Assembly: GCA_038501625.1 (NCBI GenBank)
Contig: JAZAYU010000227.1
Coordinates: 434,001 to 498,000 of the forward strand
Source of the DNA: Corbicula japonica
Taxonomy: Eukaryota; Mollusca; Bivalvia; Venerida; Cyrenidae
DNA: 64,000 nucleotides
Reading direction: 5' to 3'
A program made the translations under genes and the position numbers. Shown here piece after piece: positions 1 through 8,185 of the stretch (position 1 is the stretch's first letter; the number at the start of each line of letters is the position of its first letter). The notes under the pieces were generated by a model. The model worked only from the letters and a program-made list of their open reading frames with translations, did no database searches and was not told where the DNA came from.

Positions 1-288
1 CATACATTTGTCGCCTTGTGTTTACTTTTGTCTGAGATTCCGGGCAAATACTGAAATAAAGTAGATCCAAGAAAATAAATGTACTGACCACCGTGGGTAG
101 TGTTCAACTTTCCCCTTAGAATGCGCTAAATTTTGTCGTACAAGGCTTTGAAAATTTGAATCGATATGTTTTTTTCTTGCCGTAATACCGAAAAATCACG
201 TCACATACTGAGTGGTATTAGTCGGTGTTAAAAGCTCTTTAGAGCTTATGTTAATTGTTGATTATCCGACTCTATGTAAATAAAATTT

Positions 289-308
289 ACTTGACTTGAC
301 TTGACTTG
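289..308 (+). repeat. Short (ACTTG)n tract after an AATAAA-like sequence
   Basis: About four ACTTG units follow AAATAAAATTT. A pentanucleotide tail after an A-rich stretch resembles the 3' tail of some non-LTR retroposons, but no retroposon body is recognised upstream. Confidence 0.4.
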
Positions 309-1802
309 GTATGGCCACATTGATCTCGCCATTATGCCTCCAAGAAATACTTAAAAACTGCCATTTTGTGAATACTTTGATTGCTGCAAAATTTATAAAA
401 AATGACATTTAGAATATGTCTTTGAAAGCAAAAATCGATATTCAGTTATAAGTTTTCTTAATTTGGCATCTGTAACTCTTACACCTTTTTCAGGTGAAGA
501 ATAATCTTATTTGTCTAGTCTTTCTCTCGCCAAAGGCTTTAGTTCTATTCAGCATGACTTTTGTTTTTGCGAATTTCACTCAATCCTTTTTAGAGTTATC
601 TCTTTATGTTTATTCTAATAGTTGTTGACTTCACTCCGTTGGCAATAGACGGTCTCTGAATGGAATGAAACAGAATATCGTGAGCTTAAACGCATTTCTA
701 TTTTGAAAAATAAGGCGCAGTAAAGCTTATACAATATAATATGTTGACCTCACCTCGTCAATAGGATTACAAGGCGTAAAAGCAAAATCGGCGAAAATAT
801 TCGTATAATATATCCAGTTAGATTTAAAATAATAACAGAAAGTTTTTCTCCAAGGACCACGTAAACCATTACGTTTGAACAACACAACATCAACATTATA
901 TTGTCGCAACTGCAAATGTTGTTTGTCAATATCTATGGGACGAATTTTTAAAAGTTTCGCAGGTGTCACCTTATCTTAGGTTTTGAAGCTGTATTGTTGT
1001 GTAAAAGAATCTTAAGCCACGGCATTTTATACATAAGCATGACATTTGTTAAAAACATGGTCGTTAGGGGCGGACTTTGAACTCCGTCAATTTCTCGAAT
1101 AACATATTCGAAATACATCTTCTTCATATCAGCTGGAAAAATATAAAAAAATATTTCGCAGGAATGTTCCTTTGGTATCTTTGGTAACATTCTTCAAATA
1201 TGCCTAGGCTTCGGGCTTCACAGAATTTAAACAACTCAACTGTTTTCAAAACTCAAATGCCCATCAAATATCGATTCAATCTTTAAATATTTACATATCA
1301 ACTTCGTGCTCTACGATGAAGCCTTATTCATCTAACGAATCATAGTTTCTGATGGTAAACAGCGTGACGTAATAATTTGAAAGGCGTACCTATAGTAGAA
1401 CCGTTCACAAATTTTTAGACGTTGCACAATGGTTTGACATTTGACGTCGCTAAGCACGTACGTTTTGCCAGGAGTCCCTGCAAAAAAGCTTCGTCATTCA
1501 CTTTTTCGTCAATGTTGCAGTTCCAAGAGCCATTCGAAAAAGCCGTAATATCACGAACCCTTCTAACAATTTTCGTATGAAAGAGAGTATAAATTTTATG
1601 TGTGTCTTTTTTGACATTGGTAATTTTATTAAACAGACTCTCTCCTCCTCTCTTCTTCTTGGACTGTTTTCAATACCCAAATAAAAAAATCAAATATCGA
1701 TTCAATCCTTTAATAAATACTTTACCATAATAACTTTTAGTCTTGGATAGTAACAAAATATAATTATTAAACTTGTATTGTACCAAAATTTAGGGACAAA
1801 AG

Positions 1803-1806
1803 AATA
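1803..1806. repeat. Target site duplication AATA (left)
   Basis: AATA lies directly before the 5' LTR and again directly after the 3' LTR (12020-12023). Extending to 5 bp breaks the match, so the duplication is 4 bp. Confidence 0.8.
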
Positions 1807-2416
1807 TGTAAGACAACAAAGTCAATATTGTTAGTGAATAAGCAAGAAACATCATAGGTTAATGTTAAGTTCATCTAGGTATATAGGTTAACATGTATCG
1901 TATGATAGTATTTCCGGATGTTGTCGGATGGTTCTGTTGAATACTTTATGAATTACTAATCTTCAGTACATTTGAGCACGTTCTAGTATACGATTCGTTG
2001 TTCTGGAGCGCTTTGGACTTATTTGGGCATCAGTTAGAAGTAACGTTGGAGATTTGTAAAAATATACCTTGATCTTTTGATCCGAGCGTTCCGATTAGTC
2101 CAAAGGTCTAAAGTTTAGAATGATCTATCGCGCACGGCAGCGTTGTAGTCAGTCGAGTCTTGAATCAATCGCAGTCCAGATCGTTCACTTTGAACAACTC
2201 TTATTCTAGGACGTGCGAAGATGATTTTGTCATTATATTAATATGGAATATTATTATTGATATATAAAATAAATAATTTACTTTCGAAATTAAACAATGT
2301 GAAGACCAATTGATTTTCGTCATTTATCAGCTTTATATGTTTCCAGTATGTAAAGATCCCGGACATTAATTGAGTTAAATATCAACAACTTATTAACTGC
2401 AAACATGCTGGTTACA
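1807..2416 (+). repeat. 5' LTR (610 bp)
   Basis: Begins TGTAAGACAACAAAG and ends GCTGGTTACA. It aligns over its full length with 11410-12019, with one difference seen (G at 2330, A at 11933). It contains an AT-rich stretch with TATATAAAA overlapping AATAAA at 2268-2273. The limits of U3, R and U5 cannot be set from sequence alone. Confidence 0.97.
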
Positions 2417-2418
2417 TC

Positions 2419-2431
2419 TGGTGGAGAATGC
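2419..2431 (+). other. Primer-binding site candidate
   Basis: TGGTGGAGAATGC starts two bases after the LTR and begins with the expected TGG, complementary to a tRNA CCA end. The first nine bases would pair with a tRNA ending CTCCACCA, which is common for tRNA-Ala. The tRNA identity is a guess. Confidence 0.7.
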
Positions 2432-2441
2432 AGTTTGAATA

Positions 2442-4055
2442 ATGACAAGTAAATATAATCTAAGAAGTGCAAAAAATCCGGAGATTTTAACTCCACCATC
2501 TACTGTAACGACAAACTTAAAAGAACTTTTAGAGACTACCAAAAAGCGCACAGAGGAACTGCGTAACAAATTTTATAGTAATTTGCAACATAACGACTCA
2601 TTAGAACGTGAATTAGGACCGACTCAGCGTCGTTTATCGTTAAATATTTCGAATCCTCCGAATTATGAAGATTCCGAGGATTTTTCTCATCTCCAAAGTG
2701 CCGTAGGTGGAACGACAGTTCAATTTCCATCAACATTGGACGGCGATGTTTCCGTAAGACGTAAAAACCATGACGGGGAGCCCCCTTTCTCTCATCCGAG
2801 GGAATTTATTTCGGTAGATAACCAGATAAAGCAACCGCTTTATCCTTCCAAAGGGCGGGATGACCAGATAAAGCAACCGCTTTATCCTTCCATAGGGCGT
2901 GGAAACACGGAAGATTCGATTCAATTCGATTTACGCGGCATCGATACAATTGACAATAAACACTTTATTCCAGATGTTTACGCGGGATCAAGACAAGAAG
3001 GATTCGTGCCCAATAGTGGACAATTGTTAAATAATGAAGACTTGATTAATAAGAACATTGACAATAATTCGTTTCAGACCAGACCGGAACCGTCAGCACC
3101 ACCGTCAATCACAGAACAGACCACGGAAAGAAGAAGAGAACCTGTATTATTTCACGGTAAAATGCATTCTCATTTTCGTATAAAACTATCGCCATTTGCT
3201 GGCAAAGACTTTGAAAGTTTTTCTGCTTTTTTAGATAAATTTAATAAATTTTGTGCAATAAGTGGTATTACAGATGATCAAAAAGCAAATGTTATAAATT
3301 TTTATTTGATTGACAATGCAGCGACATATTATGATAATTTATCTGAGTCTGTAAAGAAAGATTTCTCAGCTCTAAAACAAGCTTTGGAAAATCGTTTTCA
3401 AACGACAGATTTAGATTACAATCTGATTTCTATCAAACAGAAACCAGGTGAAACAATTGACGACTATATGTCAAGAGCCTTAAAAGTAGCTACAGATATT
3501 AGGTTGGATGAAAAAATACTAATAAGCCTGATTGTCAATGGCTTGAAAGACGAATTTAGAAAACAAGTTTTGTTGAAAGAACCTAAATCATTGCCGGAAC
3601 TTAGTAAATTTGTCAAATTATGTGAGGCTACTAACGCCATTTCCGTCAACTCACTAGAAACAAAATTTGACAGTTTGTTAGGGGAACTGAGAAATCTTAA
3701 ATCAGAAATGCAAACAAGATCTGTAAATGTAGTACAAACCGAACAATTTCCAAACAGCAATATGAATTGGCAAAATGATTATCAAAACACAAGGCAGAGT
3801 CAATTCCCCAGGCGTTTTGATAATTATCATCCACAACAGTCTCAGTATAATCGATTCGCATTCCGTAAACCGAAGGTTATTAGGCAGTATGCAGTTAATC
3901 CGCAATTAACCTCGAGACAGGGTGCCACTCGCCTATGTAATAAATGTGGTAATATCTGTGCTTCGGGGAAATCTTGTCCGGCATACTCTAGGAGATGCAA
4001 TTTTTGTGGGAAGATAGGTCATTTCAGGTCACAGTGTTATAATGCTAACAAGTGA
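2442..4055 (+). CDS. Gag polyprotein
   Basis: 537 codons, ATG at 2442, ending in UGA at 4053-4055. The structural protein forms the particle and binds genomic RNA. Residues 1-245 are polar, low in recognisable domains, and hold a 14-residue tandem duplication (bases about 2821-2904). Residues about 248-400 look like a retrotransposon capsid domain, beginning FAGKDFESFSAFLDKF. The C-terminus has a cysteine-rich pair: a variant CX2C knuckle without a clear histidine, then a canonical CX2CX4HX4C knuckle at residues 519-532. A leader of only 25 bases separates the LTR from the ATG. The next frame (pol) continues in register after the stop. Confidence in Gag is high from position and zinc knuckle. 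Confidence 0.93.
   Translation: MTSKYNLRSAKNPEILTPPSTVTTNLKELLETTKKRTEELRNKFYSNLQHNDSLERELGPTQRRLSLNISNPPNYEDSEDFSHLQSAVGGTTVQFPSTLDGDVSVRRKNHDGEPPFSHPREFISVDNQIKQPLYPSKGRDDQIKQPLYPSIGRGNTEDSIQFDLRGIDTIDNKHFIPDVYAGSRQEGFVPNSGQLLNNEDLINKNIDNNSFQTRPEPSAPPSITEQTTERRREPVLFHGKMHSHFRIKLSPFAGKDFESFSAFLDKFNKFCAISGITDDQKANVINFYLIDNAATYYDNLSESVKKDFSALKQALENRFQTTDLDYNLISIKQKPGETIDDYMSRALKVATDIRLDEKILISLIVNGLKDEFRKQVLLKEPKSLPELSKFVKLCEATNAISVNSLETKFDSLLGELRNLKSEMQTRSVNVVQTEQFPNSNMNWQNDYQNTRQSQFPRRFDNYHPQQSQYNRFAFRKPKVIRQYAVNPQLTSRQGATRLCNKCGNICASGKSCPAYSRRCNFCGKIGHFRSQCYNANK
2449..2450 (+). promoter_or_regulatory. Splice donor candidate at the gag start
   Basis: ACAA|GTAAAT lies seven bases into gag. 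Five of six intronic consensus bases match GTAAGT. Joining it to the acceptor at 8179-8180 would place the gag ATG in frame with env. No transcript evidence is available. Confidence 0.45.
2821..2904 (+). repeat. 42 bp tandem duplication inside gag
   Basis: Two copies, starting at 2821 and 2863, 42 bp apart, so exactly 14 codons and in frame. Both encode DQIKQPLYPS with nearby small changes. Near identity suggests a recent slip in the poorly constrained N-terminal half of Gag. Confidence 0.9.
4053..4055 (+). promoter_or_regulatory. In-frame UGA between gag and pol
   Basis: The gag frame reaches TGA here and the same frame is open from 4056 to 8150. The only block between Gag and Pol is this single stop, followed by TGG CAA TCA. 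This is the arrangement expected for stop readthrough. It could instead be one recent point mutation in a former single gag-pol frame. Confidence 0.75.
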
Positions 4056-7000
4056 TGGCAATCAACCAATACACGTCAGAAACAAAAACAACAAAATTCT
4101 AAGAAACAAAGGGGAAAATCCATCAATTGTATTGCAAATATCTCAGAGAATTTAGTTTCAGTACAAATTGGAGAAGTTCCAACTCTTGCTTTGTTAGATA
4201 CAGGTAGTTCTATTTCTTGTATACAATATCAATTTTGGAAAACAACAAAGTTTGCTGATTATAAACTACAACCTACGAAAGTACGATTTAAAACAGCAAT
4301 AGATAGTGCACCAAATGAAATTGTAGGCATTTTAAATTGTCCGATTAAAATAAACAATGAGACATTTCATCATAATTTTTATGTTATTGATAATTTGTTG
4401 AAACCAGTAATTTTGGGGTTAGATTTTTTCAATAAATTTGATGTTTTTCTCAACTTTAAAACAAATACATTTGAAATAAACCAAACAATAATTGCGTCAA
4501 TAGAATCGAACTGGAATTGCTCTTTACGTACAAATAAATCAATTAAAATAGCACCCAATTCTTTTCGTAAAATTCCAGTTGCATTAGATGGAAAATTGAA
4601 GTCCGAAAGTTTTCTTTTGGAGTCAAAATGTGACATGGTGTGTAATATGGTCTGTTATGGTGAACAAAGCAGAAAAGTCATTTTAATTCCTTTTTACAAT
4701 GATACAAATGACATTAAGTGCATACCAAAAAATCACATTATTGCGAATATAGAGTCGGTAAACCTTGACGATAATCTGCCACAATATGAATTACTTTCAG
4801 ACAGGGAAACACCCGACAGTTCGAACAATGATCAACCTCTAAAATTTAATATTGCTGATGAATTTAAAACAAATACGGAGTTACTTTCTACTTTGAATAA
4901 ATATAAAAATGTTTTCAGTAAAAATAACGCAGATATTGGTAGAGTTAAAGATTTTGAATGTACAATCGAACTAATGCCAAATGCGCTACCGATTAGATCT
5001 AGACCATATCCTATCAGTCCGAATCTACGTGCAGTACAAGAAGAAGAAATAAACAAATTGCTAGAAGCAGGCATTATCAGACCGTCTACATCTATATTTA
5101 GTAGTCCTGTTCTTTTTGTAAAGAAAAAGAAATTAGATGAGAAAGCAAAACAAGAATATAGAATGGTAATAGATTATAGACATCTAAATAAGATCGCAAA
5201 ACGCATGTACTTTCAGTTACCAAAATTAGATGATATAAAGGATTGGATTGCTGAGAAACGACCCACTTTTTTCAGTAAACTTGATATTAAATCTGCATTT
5301 TTAACGTTACCACTGTCCGAGGAGTCTAAACCGTTTACAGCATTTTGCCTCAACACAGGGGAGTCTCTAGAATATAATGCTTTACCATTCGGTTATGTCA
5401 ACTCACCTGCTTATTGGTCAATCTATTTAAACAAATTATTAAAACCAGTTTTGTATAAATTTGCAATTAATTATATGGACGATATACTTTTAGTATCAAA
5501 TTCGTTGGAAGATCATATTAAACATTTAGATCAGGTTTTACAAATTTTAAAGAATGCTAACTTAAGATTGCAGTTACCAAAATGTGAATTCGCTCAGAGA
5601 AAAATATCATTTTTGGGAATGATTTTTGAAAAAGATACCATACGGATTGATCCAAAGAAATTGGAGTTAATTAAGAATTTTCCTAGACCAAACAATCAAA
5701 AATCATTAAAAGGATTTTTGGGAATGACGTCCTTTTTACGTCGGTTTATTAAAAATTATTCTCGCATATCATTTCCATTAAACACACTGTTAAGAAAAGA
5801 CACTTCATATAAATGGACTAATGAACATCAAAAAAGTTTTGATCAACTGAAAGAAGCCTTAATTGCTGAACCAATATTACGATTACCAGAGTTCAACAAA
5901 CCTTTTAATTTGTATACAGATGCTAGTTCCATAGCTATAGGTTATATACTGTGTCAATCAAACAATAACGGTAAAGTAATTTCTGTAGTAGAGTACGGTG
6001 GGCGTACACTACATGCTAATGAATCAAGGTATGCTAGTTCGGAACTAGAGTTATTGGCAATTATACACGCTCTTCGTCAATGTAAACACTATCTCACAAA
6101 TGTGCCTGTTAAGATATTTACAGATAATAAGGCATTAACCTTTCTGCATACCACGAAACACACCAATGATCGTTTGTACAGGTGGTCTATAGAGCTAGAA
6201 AACTACGATTATGAAATTATTTATCGTAAAGGTAAACACAACCCAGCAGATTACCTTAGTAGAATCAATCATAAAAATACGGTAGATACTGATTCATTTT
6301 TAGAAGACTGTCAGTACCTATACGCTACTGATAATGAGAAACTAATTAATGTTATGACAAGAGCGCGAGTAAAACAAAATACAGACGCTACAGTATCGGG
6401 GGAAGAAATTAAATTACCCATGACCTCACTTAATCCAGATGATGAGTCTAGTGATAATGAGTCACTTAGTTCTAAAAATAAAACGAATACAGATATTCCA
6501 GTAAATATAGGTGATTTACAAAAGAATTGTAATGATTTTAAAGATGTATTTAAATTTTTAGAAACGGGAAGTCTACCAAACGATCCCAACAAAAAGAAAA
6601 GCCTTCCATATATAAGTTTACAATATGAATTAATTGATGGAGTTTTATATCATTTTTATGAATCAAGGGGAAAGAAAATTAAAAAGGAAGACAGACAGTT
6701 GAAACAAATCGCGTTACCAAAGATTCTAAGACCAGACATTTTACATAGTTTTCATGATTTGTCGGGTCATTTTGGAGCAGAAAAGTTGTTCTGGACAATA
6801 AGACAATTTTATTATTTTCCCAGAATGTTTCAAGAAATTAAAGATTACGTGATTTCTTGCAAAACTTGTCAAATGAATAAAAGAGATTATAATTATAAGC
6901 CGGTACCATTGCAACCGATGGACATTCCGTCTGAACCATTTGATGTATTGCATATAGATATTGTCACTGTGGGAAAGGAAAGTATGGGCTATAAATATGT

Positions 7001-8153
7001 GTTGAGTGTCATTTGCGCTTTTTCAAAATACGTCCTGTTTTTTCCATTAAAGTCGCAAAACACAGAAGAAATTGCAGAAACATTATATCACTCTGTGTTT
7101 GGAGTCTTTGGAATACCGAAGGTTATTGTTTCAGATCGTGGCATGTCTTTTCTTAGCGGCATTATGGACAAATTATATAAGACATTTGACATTAAAAGAA
7201 TGCGAACATCATCATATCATCCAATGTCAAATGGGATGGTAGAAAGAATACACAGTACTTTATTTACTGTTTTACGCACATCCTTAAAAGATGAAAAAGA
7301 GTGGCCGACTAAACTATCCTCTGTTCAATTAGCTTATAATTCTACAGTATGTCCAGATTCAACACAATATGCTCCATATTATATTGTATTCGGGAGAAAC
7401 ATGAAACAGCCAATTGATTATTTACCGACAGAGCAAAGCACGAAAACAAAACCTGACTATTATGCCAATGAGTTAGCACAAAGATTGCGCATAATTTGGG
7501 ATATCACAAAAAGAAATCTGGCAGAAAATAAGAAAAGAATGAAAAAACAATATGATAAAAAGACAGGAGAAAGAAAGTTTAGACTTGGAGATATTGTTTT
7601 ATTAAAACAAGATAAGGTTCCAGCTAACGCATATAGAAAGTTGTACAGAAAGTTCTCAGATGATCAATATTACATCACAAAAATATTACCGAATAATACG
7701 TATATATTACGCAATATTCATACGAACAAAGAGGTAAAAGCACCTGTTAATATAAACAGATTAAAACGTTTCTATGACCCTAGAGATTTCAGAACTGATC
7801 CAAATTTTGAAGAAAGAAACCTTGATCAAAATCAAGTATCAGATAATAACATTGATCACGGTTCACCAGTTCCGGATAGTGATAAAATGAAATCTCAAGG
7901 TGAAAAACGAGATAATAACAACGATTCCATAAAACCAACGAATTTAAAAGGTCCTCAAACAAAGAAAAATTGGTACAGAGCAGAAAAGATATTAAAATCA
8001 AAAACTGAAAATAATTCTAAATTGTATTTAGTTAAATGGGCAAATAAGCGTTATAAAAACTCATGGATACCAGAGAAAGATGTCAGTGAAACATTAATAC
8101 GAAACTTTTATATTAGTAAGACAAAAACTCGAAAGCCAAAATCTAAAAAATAA
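4056..8153 (+). CDS. Pol polyprotein: protease, RT, RNase H, integrase, chromodomain
   Basis: 1365 codons open from the codon after the gag UGA. No early ATG is needed if it is made by readthrough. Numbering from 4056: aspartic protease with LLDTGSS (D at residue 48). Reverse transcriptase about 312-540, with the YMDD catalytic box at 473-476. RNase H with TDAS (D at 622). Integrase HHCC zinc finger about 897-942, ending CKTCQ. Integrase core with D968, D1027 and E1063, an exact D,D-35-E spacing. A GPY/F-like module ends NINRLKRFYDP. A chromodomain at about 1306-1352 has LYLVKWANKRYKNSWIPE. Chromodomains on integrases bind histone marks and bias insertion. The stop is followed 32 bases later by the env ATG. 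Confidence 0.95.
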   Translation, partial: WQSTNTRQKQKQQNSKKQRGKSINCIANISENLVSVQIGEVPTLALLDTGSSISCIQYQFWKTTKFADYKLQPTKVRFKTAIDSAPNEIVGILNCPIKINNETFHHNFYVIDNLLKPVILGLDFFNKFDVFLNFKTNTFEINQTIIASIESNWNCSLRTNKSIKIAPNSFRKIPVALDGKLKSESFLLESKCDMVCNMVCYGEQSRKVILIPFYNDTNDIKCIPKNHIIANIESVNLDDNLPQYELLSDRETPDSSNNDQPLKFNIADEFKTNTELLSTLNKYKNVFSKNNADIGRVKDFECTIELMPNALPIRSRPYPISPNLRAVQEEEINKLLEAGIIRPSTSIFSSPVLFVKKKKLDEKAKQEYRMVIDYRHLNKIAKRMYFQLPKLDDIKDWIAEKRPTFFSKLDIKSAFLTLPLSEESKPFTAFCLNTGESLEYNALPFGYVNSPAYWSIYLNKLLKPVLYKFAINYMDDILLVSNSLEDHIKHLDQVLQILKNANLRLQLPKCEFAQRKISFLGMIFEKDTIRIDPKKLELIKNFPRPNNQKSLKGFLGMTSFLRRFIKNYSRISFPLNTLLRKDTSYKWTNEHQKSFDQLKEALIAEPILRLPEFNKPFNLYTDASSIAIGYILCQSNNNGKVISVVEYGGRTLHANESRYASSELELLAIIHALRQCKHYLTNVPVKIFTDNKALTFLHTTKHTNDRLYRWSIELENYDYEIIYRKGKHNPADYLSRINHKNTVDTDSFLEDCQYLYATDNEKLINVMTRARVKQNTDATVSGEEIKLPMTSLNPDDESSDNESLSSKNKTNTDIPVNIGDLQKNCNDFKDVFKFLETGSLPNDPNKKKSLPYISLQYELIDGVLYHFYESRGKKIKKEDRQLKQIALPKILRPDILHSFHDLSGHFGAEKLFWTIRQFYYFPRMFQEIKDYVISCKTCQMNKRDYNYKPVPLQPMDIPSEPFDVLHIDIVTVGKESMGYKYVLSVICAFSKYVLFFPLKSQNTEEIAETLYHSVFGVFGIPKVIVSDRGMSFLSGIMDKLYKTFDIKRMRTSSYHPMSNGMVERIHSTLFTVLRTSLKDEKEWPTKLSSVQLAYNSTVCPDSTQYAPYYIVFGRNMKQPIDYLPTEQSTKTKPDYYANELAQRLRIIWDITKRNLAENKKRMKKQYDKKTGERKFRLGDIVLLKQDKVPANAYRKLYRKFSDDQYYITKILPNNTYILRNIHTNKEVKAPVNINRLKRFYDPRDFRTDPNFEERNLDQNQVSDNNIDHGSPVPDSDKMKSQGEKRDNNNDSIKPTNLKGPQTKKNWYRAEKILKSKTENNSKLYLVKWANKRYKNSWIPEKDVSETLIRNFYISKTKTRKPKSKK
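7969..8125 (+). other. Integrase C-terminal chromodomain
   Basis: The last about 50 codons of pol read as a chromodomain: an aromatic pair WYRAEKIL, a charged turn, LYLVKW, then NSWIPE and a terminal helix and basic tail. The aromatic residues used to cage methyl-lysine (Y in WYR, W in VKW) are present. Chromodomain integrases define chromoviruses, which seldom carry an envelope. Confidence 0.8.
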
Positions 8154-8178
8154 TTATTTACATTCTTATTTTATTTTT

Positions 8179-8180
8179 AG
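8179..8180 (+). promoter_or_regulatory. Splice acceptor before env
   Basis: A pyrimidine-rich run (CATTCTTATTTTATTTTTAG) ends in AG five bases before the env ATG. Position and context fit a subgenomic env mRNA, as used by errantiviruses and retroviruses. Confidence 0.65.
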
Positions 8181-8185
8181 GTAAG

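Larger units (their letters stand above)
1..1806. other. Upstream flank, no confident gene
   Basis: I recognise no gene here. Short minus-strand open frames (727-969, 966-1190, 1498-1680; 60-80 codons) match no family I know and are separated by stops. They could be remnants of a decayed coding sequence. A segment similar to itself occurs twice, around 1230-1290 and 1660-1716; both copies contain CAAATATCGATTCAATC, giving a loose direct repeat about 425 bp apart. The retroelement that starts at 1807 inserted into this flank. Confidence 0.4.

Noticed and set aside
1335..1480. Minus-strand GTPGKTYVL, resembling a helicase P-loop
   Set aside because: The Walker A pattern is incomplete, no other helicase motif is near, and the frame is short.
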